From positions 543,695 through 607,694 of the forward strand of contig NZ_JACRUI010000001.1 of the NCBI RefSeq assembly GCF_014305095.1: DNA of 64,000 nt, in the 5' to 3' direction. Shown one piece after another: positions 53,175 to 60,341 of the stretch. The stretch is from Flavobacterium kayseriense. GTDB lineage: Bacteria; Bacteroidota; Bacteroidia; Flavobacteriales; Flavobacteriaceae. Under the pieces are notes generated by a model, which was not told the origin of the DNA, made no database searches, and worked only from the letters and a program-made list of their open reading frames with translations. Within the stretch, counting starts at the first letter, position 1. Each line of letters starts with the position of its first letter. The position numbers and the translations under genes were made by a program.

Positions 53175-55445
53175 CTAATTCAAGCTAGCCTTGAACATGC
53201 GCAATTCGTCCCAGCTGTATTTATCGGCAAATTGCTCTTTCATAGCGTTTAGCGATTCTTCTTTGTAATGTTTGAAGGCTTCGCTTAATTCGGTTATTTT
53301 ATCGCTAGGTAAAATATCTTGCACATTAACTTTTTTAGACTGAATAAGTTTTACCAAATGTCCCTCGATTGTCGCAGTCGTCAATTTACGAATGGTTGCA
53401 ATATCTTGAACTGAATTTTTAGCAATCCACAATTCATACGTCTCCTCTACTGTGGACTTTTTCGGTGCTTTTTTATCCTTACTTTTCTTGGTGTATCGGT
53501 CCGCATCGGCTTCATCTTCGATTAAAGTAACATGTGTTTCCTTAAATTGATTTTGAATTGATTCGGTTTTTCGAGCCAAGTACTTTTTAATTTCTTCTGA
53601 GGTTAGCTTTTCTTTCGAAATTGTTTCACCAGCCACAACTGTTTCAATTAGTAACTTGGCTTTCATTAGTCGTAAAACAGCTTTAGACTGCATCTCCTCG
53701 AGTATGGTAAGTTCGTCAAAAAAAGCTTTCCCTTTCTTGAGGCGCTTTACCTCTTCGATTTTCCAAATGGTTTCAAAAACCAGATCGTCCATGGGTTTAA
53801 AAAAGTAATCGAAAGCCGCTTGGATGCGGTCTGAAACATGAATTAAATCGACGGTCTCACTTGCAAATATTTTGTTTAGTTGATGTATAAATTTTTTGGA
53901 TGGGTCCAAAACACCTTCGATAGCATCCAATTGTTTTGCAGCCCAATTGGCATGTTTCGATTTGGTTGTATTTTCAGTCTTATCACCGTAACTAAATTTA
54001 TGATTGCGCCATTCTTGGGCTAGATCATGCCAATCGAAACTGTTAATAAGGTAGTTATGAATAAAATTCTTGGTTTCAAAATGCAGGGAATTCTTCAGCA
54101 ACTCTTCTGAAGCTTTGTTGAGCGCGTAATCCATCACATCTTGATCATTCGAAATACCATTCATTCGCAGCGGAGAAAGCAAAATAAGTCCTTCTAACGA
54201 GCGCAAACGTGATAATGCAACGTATGCTTGTCCAGGCATAAAAACTTGTGAAACATCAATCGCTGCCTTGTCAAAAGTCAATCCTTGACTTTTATGCACC
54301 GTTATAGCCCACGCTAATTTGATGGGATAATGTACAAAAGTTCCCAAAACCTCCTCCTCTACTTCCTTAGTAAAAGCATCTACTTTATATCGAATGTTTT
54401 GCCATTCGTATTTATCGACTTCAATAGTTTTATTTTCCTCTGGGAAATGCACAAGAATTTCTTGGCTAGAGAGCGATTTAATAATGCCCATTTTACCATT
54501 GAAATAGTTTTTTTCGAATGACAAATCGTTTTTTACAAACATGACCTGAGCGCCAACCTTAAGCTGTAACTTTTCCTCGACAGGGTAAATTTTTTCTGGA
54601 AAATCACCAACTATTTCTGGGGAATAGGTAATTAATTCTCCCTTTAAATCAGCTAAAGCTTGTGCATTCATGGCATCAGCTTTATTATTGTGCGTAGTAA
54701 GTGTGATGTATCCTTTATTGATTTTTAAGTCAAAATCAGGTTGAACATATTTGTTTAAAGCAGCCACATCAATGGCTGTTATTTTATTGTCTCTCAAATT
54801 ATTAAGTACCGATATAAACTCGGTATCCGTTTGACGGAAAATGGTAGACAATTCGATATACAGCGGCGGACTTTGCTGCACTACATGCGAGTGAAAAAAG
54901 AATTTTCCTTTGTAATAATTGCGCAACGTACGCCATTCCTCGTCTCTAATTACGGGTGGTAATTGCAATAAATCTCCAATATACAATACTTGCACACCAC
55001 CAAAAGGCGTCGTTTTTTTTCGAACTGTTTGCATCATATAATCCATAGCGTCAAGCAAATCAGCGCGCAACATACTGACTTCATCAATAACGAGCAATTC
55101 CATGTTGCGAATCACCGATTTTTTGAGACCGTTCATTTTAAAATGCCTGCGTAAGGTATCTTTAGACTCAAACTTAACCGTATCCGTAAATTGTGAATCA
55201 ACATTAAACGAAGGAATGAAACCACCAAAAGGCAACTGAAACATCGAGTGAATGGTAACACCACCTGCGTTTAAAGCTGCTATGCCTGTAGGCGCCACGA
55301 CTACTGTGTTTTTATGTGTTGTAGCAATTATTTCCTTAAGCAAAGTGGTTTTACCAGTACCCGCCTTACCCGTTAAAAAAACGGATCGTTGGGTTTGATT
55401 GATAAATTGTAAGGTGTAGGCAGCGGCTTCGGAAATAGTTTGCAT
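53175..55445 (-). CDS. Pif1/RecD-like DNA helicase with C-terminal helix-turn-helix region
   Basis: A 756-residue SF1B helicase. Walker A FLTGKAGTGKTTLL near residue 26, APTGIAALNAGGVTIHSMF (Pif1 motif), Walker B LLVIDEVSMLRADLLDAM, and IKLAWAITVHKSQGLTFDKA with AYVALSRLRSLEGL as late motifs. The last ~100 residues (EETYELWIAKNSVQDIATIRKLTTATIEGHLVKLIQ) look like the HTH_40 domain found on Bacteroidota Pif1-like and RecQ-like helicases. It unwinds DNA 5' to 3' by family; the biological role here is unknown. Probably not part of the lasso cluster that starts 48 bases upstream. Confidence 0.9.
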   Translation of the reverse strand: MQTISEAAAYTLQFINQTQRSVFLTGKAGTGKTTLLKEIIATTHKNTVVVAPTGIAALNAGGVTIHSMFQLPFGGFIPSFNVDSQFTDTVKFESKDTLRRHFKMNGLKKSVIRNMELLVIDEVSMLRADLLDAMDYMMQTVRKKTTPFGGVQVLYIGDLLQLPPVIRDEEWRTLRNYYKGKFFFHSHVVQQSPPLYIELSTIFRQTDTEFISVLNNLRDNKITAIDVAALNKYVQPDFDLKINKGYITLTTHNNKADAMNAQALADLKGELITYSPEIVGDFPEKIYPVEEKLQLKVGAQVMFVKNDLSFEKNYFNGKMGIIKSLSSQEILVHFPEENKTIEVDKYEWQNIRYKVDAFTKEVEEEVLGTFVHYPIKLAWAITVHKSQGLTFDKAAIDVSQVFMPGQAYVALSRLRSLEGLILLSPLRMNGISNDQDVMDYALNKASEELLKNSLHFETKNFIHNYLINSFDWHDLAQEWRNHKFSYGDKTENTTKSKHANWAAKQLDAIEGVLDPSKKFIHQLNKIFASETVDLIHVSDRIQAAFDYFFKPMDDLVFETIWKIEEVKRLKKGKAFFDELTILEEMQSKAVLRLMKAKLLIETVVAGETISKEKLTSEEIKKYLARKTESIQNQFKETHVTLIEDEADADRYTKKSKDKKAPKKSTVEETYELWIAKNSVQDIATIRKLTTATIEGHLVKLIQSKKVNVQDILPSDKITELSEAFKHYKEESLNAMKEQFADKYSWDELRMFKASLN

Positions 55446-55493
55446 GTGGCGTGTAGGGTATAAAGTTGCATTTTAAAATCGTCCTAAAAAGAA

Positions 55494-57266
55494 TTACAAT
55501 TGATCTTCGAACATGTCACAAAAATAGCTTTTTTGACTGATTAAAGTATCAAAATCGCCTTTCTCGACAATACGACCATTTTTCATTACATAAATGACGT
55601 CCGCTTTTTTCAATTGGGACAAACGGTGAGAAACTAAAAGAATCATTTTTTCTTTACCCCAAACACGCAATGAATTGTACAATTCACTCTCAGAAAAAGC
55701 ATCTAAGGCACTAGTAGGCTCATCCATAACTACTAAATCAGCATCGCGATAAAACAAACGGGCTAAGGCTAATTTTTGCCATTCGCCACCACTTAATTGT
55801 TCCCCCATCCAAAACGTTCGACCTAATTTAGTGTCAAAACCTTGCTTCATTCTATCTATAAATGTTGAAGCACCACTGTTAATAGCTGCTTCATTTAAAC
55901 GTTTTATATCAATGCTCTCTTTAGACCCTAAGCTAATGCTCTCGCCAACACTTAAAAAATATTTTTCAAAATCCTGAAAAAGGAAAACACTTTTCCTCCG
56001 GAACTCTTGGTTATCTATAGTGTACAAGGGTATGGAATCAATGGTAATCGCGCCATTATCATCGCTGTACAATCTTCCCAGAAGTTTAACTAACGTAGAT
56101 TTACCCGAACCATTTGCACCTACAATAGCAATGATTTGCCCTTTGTCACAGGATAAAGAAATATCATGTAACACTTCTCGATCAGTATCTGGATACGAAA
56201 AACTAAGATTTTTAACCTCTATTCGTTTAGGTGAAACCGGAAAAGGAACTCCTTTATTACTAGAGTTGCTATCAGGAATATCTAAAAATAAAAACAAATG
56301 GTTGATAAACATGCGATGTTGAAATAACTGCACTAAGGCAGTCAAAAAACTCTTGGTGCCTGATTGTAATTTTTGGAAACCTTGTAAATAAATTACAAAA
56401 AGACCAGGAGTAATAATTTGCTCCCAAGTATTTTTTGCCAAGGATAAAAATATAAAACCAACTAAAACAATTTCACCCGCTTCGATGATAACGCTATAAA
56501 AATTTTGTTTGTTCTGAATGCTTTTTCGTTTTTTAAATAAATATTCTCTTAATGCACTATAGCGTGAAATAAATTCTTGACCAAAACCAAACAGCCTTAC
56601 CTCCTTAGCATAACTCAATCCTGTTAAAACCTGCTGTAAATAATTAGACTCTCTCTCGATCGTGGCTAAGTTTTTCTCTTCACTAAAACTTTTTCGAGAA
56701 AAAAACCACTTTACTGCAAATAAGGGTAATGAAAGTAAAATTATGATTACTGCATACTGCCAATAATAATAAGCCAACATTATAGCAATCATGATTACGC
56801 TGCTAAACTGCATTAATAATGTACTAAAACTATTTAGCAATTGAGCTGCCTTGAATACCGCTTGTTGTTGCGCTAAATGCAAGGTATCGTGATAAATGGG
56901 GTTTTCGTAATAAGCAAAATCAACGGTTATTGCTTTCTCCAATACTTGCTTGGAGAGGTAATCACCCACTTTTTGTTGGTATAGTGAATTGACATAAGTT
57001 GCCATTTGAGCACAGACAGAGGAAATTAATTGTAATAAACAAAATCCAAGAACTAAAAGAATCACTTCGTTAAAGTCATGTCCTTTGGGACTAGTGATAA
57101 TATCAATTATCTCCTTGGTAATATACAAAGACAATACAGGAACAACGGATTGCAACAAAACCAAAACAAAATAAATCAAGGCGTTTGCCGGAGAAGCCTG
57201 GTAGATTAATTGTAAAATATGGACATAATCCATTAAGATTTTTTTGACTTGCAATTGCTTTTTCAC
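55494..57266 (-). CDS. ABC exporter of the lasso-peptide cluster (D protein)
   Basis: A 590-residue fused transporter: six transmembrane segments in the first ~310 residues, then the ATPase with Walker A VGANGSGKSTLVKLLG, signature QLSGGEWQKLALARL, Walker B DLVVMDEPTSALDAF and H-loop LLVSHRLSQL. No C39 peptidase domain, as expected when a B2 protein cleaves the leader. It would export the mature lasso peptide and give self-protection. Starts at a GTG 2 bases after the 80-residue gene; an ATG at 57233 is an alternative. No symbol given because cluster naming is arbitrary. Confidence 0.88.
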   Translation of the reverse strand: MKKQLQVKKILMDYVHILQLIYQASPANALIYFVLVLLQSVVPVLSLYITKEIIDIITSPKGHDFNEVILLVLGFCLLQLISSVCAQMATYVNSLYQQKVGDYLSKQVLEKAITVDFAYYENPIYHDTLHLAQQQAVFKAAQLLNSFSTLLMQFSSVIMIAIMLAYYYWQYAVIIILLSLPLFAVKWFFSRKSFSEEKNLATIERESNYLQQVLTGLSYAKEVRLFGFGQEFISRYSALREYLFKKRKSIQNKQNFYSVIIEAGEIVLVGFIFLSLAKNTWEQIITPGLFVIYLQGFQKLQSGTKSFLTALVQLFQHRMFINHLFLFLDIPDSNSSNKGVPFPVSPKRIEVKNLSFSYPDTDREVLHDISLSCDKGQIIAIVGANGSGKSTLVKLLGRLYSDDNGAITIDSIPLYTIDNQEFRRKSVFLFQDFEKYFLSVGESISLGSKESIDIKRLNEAAINSGASTFIDRMKQGFDTKLGRTFWMGEQLSGGEWQKLALARLFYRDADLVVMDEPTSALDAFSESELYNSLRVWGKEKMILLVSHRLSQLKKADVIYVMKNGRIVEKGDFDTLISQKSYFCDMFEDQL

Positions 57267-57268
57267 GT

Positions 57269-57511
57269 TTAAATTGCAAATTTAAGATTGAAACTTCTCT
57301 TTAACTCTAAGTAATTGTCATCGCAATTACAGTTGTCAGATCTCAATTGACGATTATGATCATATTGCTTTAATGACAATTCTACTAAAAATTTTCTACG
57401 GTCCGAAAACTCAGTTGACTGGATATTAAAATAATTTTGACCATCCAATTCTTCACTTTCTTTTGTAGAGAACGAATAGTTGTCGTTGAATAAATTAGTA
57501 ACCTCTTTCAT
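57269..57511 (-). CDS. Hypothetical 80-residue protein in front of the lasso exporter
   Basis: Soluble acidic protein (MKEVTNLFNDNYSFSTKESE) with a small cysteine pair (DNCNCDDNY) in its second half and a basic end. It is the first gene of the exporter transcript (2-base gap to the ABC gene), has a consensus -7 box upstream, and faces the precursor gene across a shared 185-bp region. I recognise no domain. It lacks the leader motif of a lasso precursor. A role in immunity or regulation is only a guess from position. Confidence 0.55.
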   Translation of the reverse strand: MKEVTNLFNDNYSFSTKESEELDGQNYFNIQSTEFSDRRKFLVELSLKQYDHNRQLRSDNCNCDDNYLELKRSFNLKFAI

Positions 57512-57530
57512 ACTATTACTATTGTTTAGA

Positions 57531-57552
57531 GTTCAAATTTAGTATTTTGAAC
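57531..57552 (-). promoter_or_regulatory. Promoter box and inverted repeat of the exporter unit
   Basis: Minus strand TAAATTTG at 57534-57541 matches TAnnTTTG exactly. The box lies inside an inverted repeat, GTTCAAA...TTTGAAC, which could be an operator for control of export genes. Confidence 0.45.
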
Positions 57553-57653
57553 TTAATTGGTAAAAAAACAAGCTTTTTCTTTACAGAAGAAAGAAATTTT
57601 AAAAACTTTTACTTTTTTTTTTAACATAATTTTTTTTTTAACAGAAAAAAGAA

Positions 57654-57661
57654 TACTTTTG
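57654..57661 (+). promoter_or_regulatory. Putative -7 promoter box of the lasso precursor gene
   Basis: TACTTTTG, an exact TAnnTTTG match, with a poly-T run where the -33 box is expected. It gives a leader of about 30 bases before the ATG at 57697. Confidence 0.5.
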
Positions 57662-57696
57662 TAGTATTATTTGTAAACAACTAAAAAACATAGATT

Positions 57697-57810
57697 ATGA
57701 ACATAGCAAAAAAACAATGGATGGCTCCCGTAGCTACTGAAATAGAAGTTAATAATGGTCCTCAAATGGGAACTGATGAAGTTTTTGATGCAACTGATGG
57801 AGATTCTTAA
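57697..57810 (+). CDS. Lasso-peptide precursor (A protein), 37 residues
   Basis: Substrate of the neighbouring modification enzymes. Thirty-seven codons. The leader has KKQWMAPVATEIEV, with the aromatic-x-x-Pro pattern recognised by B1 proteins. The predicted core is GPQMGTDEVFDATDGDS: Gly1 would be joined to Asp7 or Glu8 to make the ring, leaving a 9- or 10-residue tail that ends in Ser. Paeninodin-type precursors also end in a Ser that the cluster kinase phosphorylates. The usual leader Thr at -2 is Asn here. A consensus -7 box precedes it and a strong terminator follows. Too short for most gene finders. Confidence 0.8.
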   Translation: MNIAKKQWMAPVATEIEVNNGPQMGTDEVFDATDGDS

Positions 57811-57840
57811 TCAGAGAAATATTTTACTTACTAGTACAAT

Positions 57841-57870
57841 AAAAAAGCTCACTTTACAGTGAGCTTTTTT
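57841..57870. terminator. Bidirectional terminator between precursor and B2 genes
   Basis: AAAAAAGCTCACT pairs perfectly with AGTGAGCTTTTTT around TTAC. The B2 stop codon touches its right edge. Thus the precursor and the B1/B2 genes are convergent and separately terminated. Confidence 0.92.
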
Positions 57871-58294
57871 ATTTATTTAATACAATGTAATTATTTTCGT
57901 TACATCTACCCGAAATAAATTTGTCATTTACTTTCACCCAAGAATGTCCTTCTTTAACATTTTTCATCTTCTTAACCCCTACCTTATACTCAAAAGGAAT
58001 TTTATACTTAATAAGCAAATAAACTGCCTGCCAAGATTGATGTCGGCACACATTCTTCCAAATCATGTATTTATTAACAATAGCAATTCCTAAGGCAATA
58101 TCTTTTGCTATAGCCATTTTTTCTACCGTCAAAGTAGTCTTGTACTTTAGATTTTTACTTATATTTTCTGAAAAAGCTTGTTTTGAACCTATTAGTAAAA
58201 GTAAATTTCTGTATATTGATAAAAGAAAAACTAATACTATTATTTTTTTTTGACGAGCAGATAAAAGAAAAGCATTTCTAAACAGTCGCTTCAT
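57869..58294 (-). CDS. Lasso-peptide B2 protein (leader peptidase, transglutaminase-like)
   Basis: Cleaves the leader so that the cyclase can close the ring. A 141-residue protein of the transglutaminase-like B2 family. Cys-His-Asp catalytic residues are probably Cys83 (NVCRHQSWQAVYLL), His117 (KEGHSWVKVND) and Asp124. The N-terminal ~40 residues are basic and hydrophobic (KKIIVLVFLLSIYRNLLLL), suggesting membrane association. Its start overlaps the B1 stop by 17 bases. It ends at the shared terminator facing the precursor gene. Confidence 0.88.
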   Translation of the reverse strand: MKRLFRNAFLLSARQKKIIVLVFLLSIYRNLLLLIGSKQAFSENISKNLKYKTTLTVEKMAIAKDIALGIAIVNKYMIWKNVCRHQSWQAVYLLIKYKIPFEYKVGVKKMKNVKEGHSWVKVNDKFISGRCNENNYIVLNK

Positions 58295-58556
58295 TTATGT
58301 ATTTTTTTGCAATTAGATCGTCAATCGTCTTTTTTAGTTGAAATGTACATTCATCCTTTCCTACATGGTATTCTACCATCAATCGCTCGAGAATAGTTGA
58401 ATATGTTAAACCTTCGTCTATATATTTCAAAATTGAAGCGTAGCTTTCATTTAAACTAATGTACTTGTTTTCTGTTAAAGCATATAAAACACCTTCTTCT
58501 TCAAGAGGAGTGAATATTACTTTATCAGTATTCAAACTATATTTCTTGTTTTCCAT
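58278..58556 (-). CDS. Lasso-peptide B1 protein (PqqD-like leader recognition)
   Basis: A 92-residue PqqD-family RiPP recognition element. It begins with a beta segment (VIFTPLEEEGVLYALTENKYISLNESYASIL), followed by the conserved helical part (ILERLMVEYHVGKDECTFQLKKTIDDLIAKKYI). It would bind the leader of the precursor and present it to B2. Operon order is kinase, sulfotransferase remnant, B1, B2, with the B1 start 10 bases after the last stop of the sulfotransferase remnant. Confidence 0.88.
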   Translation of the reverse strand: MENKKYSLNTDKVIFTPLEEEGVLYALTENKYISLNESYASILKYIDEGLTYSTILERLMVEYHVGKDECTFQLKKTIDDLIAKKYINEATV

Positions 58557-58566
58557 ATTTATTTAT

Positions 58567-59380
58567 TTAATTAATTTCTTCATCACAATATCCAAAACAT
58601 TTTATCATCGTTTCGTTTAGGGTCACTATTTTTATATTTGTTCCTTCAATAACTCTTTTTTCCACCGTCATGCTTCTCCTTTAAAAAAGAAAGCAGAAGC
58701 CACATTTGGTCTCTTTGAGTCTCTTGGTAACCTCTTGTTCCTTTAAATTATTGACGTCGTAAGACTCGATCACTTTACATATGGTTATCATCATAATTCA
58801 ATTGCATTTGCAAAGCGGCTTCCTTAAAAGTCGCGAAAGGGTCTTCTTCCAAATCCTCGTAACGAATAACATGGACTGAAATGTTTTTTTGATCGATCCC
58901 ACTAGATGTATGTATGGCCCAAGTTCCTAACAATTGATAATATTGCTGTTTTATTTTACTTTTTTTAACAAAAACACTTTCCTCACAATTCATGTATTTA
59001 TAAATAGTTTCCTCTATGTTCAAGCCTATATGGTTGGCCAAAGAAAGTACTACATCGAGTGGATTACGAATAAAGTATAAAGCTAATCGACTTCCAAACG
59101 AGGGAATTAATGGGAGCCCATCCCATCGAGAGTAGGTATACGAATCTTGGATTTTTACAAAAGATGATTTTGCACTTTCTTTGGCTATGTAAATAAAAGC
59201 GAGTTTCCTGTAATTTATTAATTCTCTCGAGCTTAAAACATCTACTGATAAGTCTAGTATGTTTTCGACATATCCTTTATCTGAAAAAATACCATCGTTT
59301 TGAAGTGCTGTTAAAAAACCACGAAACCAGGAGAGACCTGACTTATGACAGGAGGTCAATAAAATAATATTATTTCCCAT
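58567..59380 (-). pseudogene. Broken sulfotransferase of the lasso cluster
   Basis: The first 201 codons (59380 to 58775) encode a sulfotransferase N-terminal part. The PAPS loop is TSCHKSGLSWFRGFLTAL and the 3'-phosphate motif is FIRNPLDVVLSLANHIG. The frame then stops. The missing C-terminus is still present in other frames: IESYDVNNLKEQEVTKRLKE (58767-58708), FFKGEA-stop-RWKKELLKEQ (about 58693-58640) and LNETMIKCFGYCDEEIN with a stop at 58567. That means at least three frameshifts and one in-frame TGA, so this is decay, not one sequencing error. The lost RKGxxGxWK-like loop is needed for PAPS binding. It overlaps the kinase stop by 11 bases. Confidence 0.8.
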
Positions 59381-60284
59381 CAACTTCTATAATTTGTTCA
59401 ATTATTGCATCAGCAAAACTTTCAAAACTAAGCTTGTCTTTCGGTCTTAATGCTTTCCAAAAAGGCACCTTTTGCGCTATGGCGCTAATGGTTTTAAATT
59501 GTAAAAAATTTTTATTCATTCCTTCAACCCACCTATTTCGATAAATATTATCACCTAACAATTTCATTCCATCGATAGCTTTCATCTTTTCGATATGAAT
59601 GCAATCACCTTGAATTTCTAAAAAAACAATTCCTCTCACTTTTTGGGAAGTACAAACAAAATCATCGTGAAATGCAATTCCGAACTTATTAATTTCTGCG
59701 CGCAATTGTTTAGCATCCGAATAGGTATAGACGTGTTGATTATCCAAGGTGTTTTGCCATGCTCTTAAAACAGGATAGGAGGCTGTAGCTACACAACTAT
59801 TATTTTCAATGGATATTAACGCGGTATCATCTGTAAATAAAGTATATCCTTTTTCTTTTAATTTTAAAGCTGTGGTTGATTTCCCTGTTCTAGAAGGTGC
59901 GGCAAAAAGCCAAAGTCCTTTGTTTTTATCCAATACTCCCGAAACATGAAATGGCATTAAATTCCTTTGGAATAAGATTGCTGCTACACAATTGGAATAG
60001 AAAAACAATAAAATACTATCCCAGTCCTCACAAAGCGGTTCAATTATAACTTTATTACCGTTACTAACAAAATATCTAGCGATATCAGGTATTTGATAAA
60101 AAAATTCATTTTCATTAAAATGTGTAAACGGATTTTTAACGGTTGGCTCGAGCTTAAAATCCGGCCCAACTGAACCTAGAACTACTTCAAAATCAGGTTT
60201 CACATCTTCTTCAACAGCAATAAATGATGGTAGTGGTAAAGAAGAAGAACAAATTAAATTAAAAACCTTGTATTTGTACTGCAT
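59370..60284 (-). CDS. HprK-like kinase of the lasso cluster
   Basis: A 304-residue protein related to HPr kinase/phosphorylase in its nucleotide domain. P-loop AAPSRTGKSTTALKL (128-142), preceded by His113 in PFHVSGV and followed by the acidic pair in LFTDDTALI (152-153). In paeninodin-type clusters the homologous kinase phosphorylates the C-terminal Ser of the precursor; the precursor here ends in Asp-Ser. First gene of the minus-strand run, with a consensus -7 box upstream and divergent from the cyclase gene. Confidence 0.85.
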   Translation of the reverse strand: MQYKYKVFNLICSSSLPLPSFIAVEEDVKPDFEVVLGSVGPDFKLEPTVKNPFTHFNENEFFYQIPDIARYFVSNGNKVIIEPLCEDWDSILLFFYSNCVAAILFQRNLMPFHVSGVLDKNKGLWLFAAPSRTGKSTTALKLKEKGYTLFTDDTALISIENNSCVATASYPVLRAWQNTLDNQHVYTYSDAKQLRAEINKFGIAFHDDFVCTSQKVRGIVFLEIQGDCIHIEKMKAIDGMKLLGDNIYRNRWVEGMNKNFLQFKTISAIAQKVPFWKALRPKDKLSFESFADAIIEQIIEVDGK

Positions 60285-60318
60285 TAGCTCGCTTTATTTT
60301 GATATTTTATTAACTTAG

Positions 60319-60326
60319 CAAAAGTA
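60319..60326 (-). promoter_or_regulatory. Putative -7 promoter box of the kinase-B2 run
   Basis: Minus strand TACTTTTG, the same octamer as in front of the precursor gene. It gives a leader of about 28 bases. The 57-bp region is shared with the divergent cyclase gene. Confidence 0.5.
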
Positions 60327-60341
60327 AAAAAATACACTGAA

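Noticed and set aside
57269..57511. The 80-residue gene as a lasso or other RiPP precursor
   Set aside because: No aromatic-x-x-Pro leader motif and no Gly followed by Asp/Glu 7-9 residues later before a short tail; the cysteine pair alone is not enough.
58567..58671. A 34-codon ORF before B1 as a second lasso precursor
   Set aside because: Its sequence (LNETMIKCFGYCDEEIN) is the C-terminal end of the broken sulfotransferase in another frame and it lacks leader and core features.
58775..59380. Functional 200-residue sulfotransferase
   Set aside because: The C-terminal PAPS-contact region is present in the DNA but in other frames with a stop, so the ORF is truncated.
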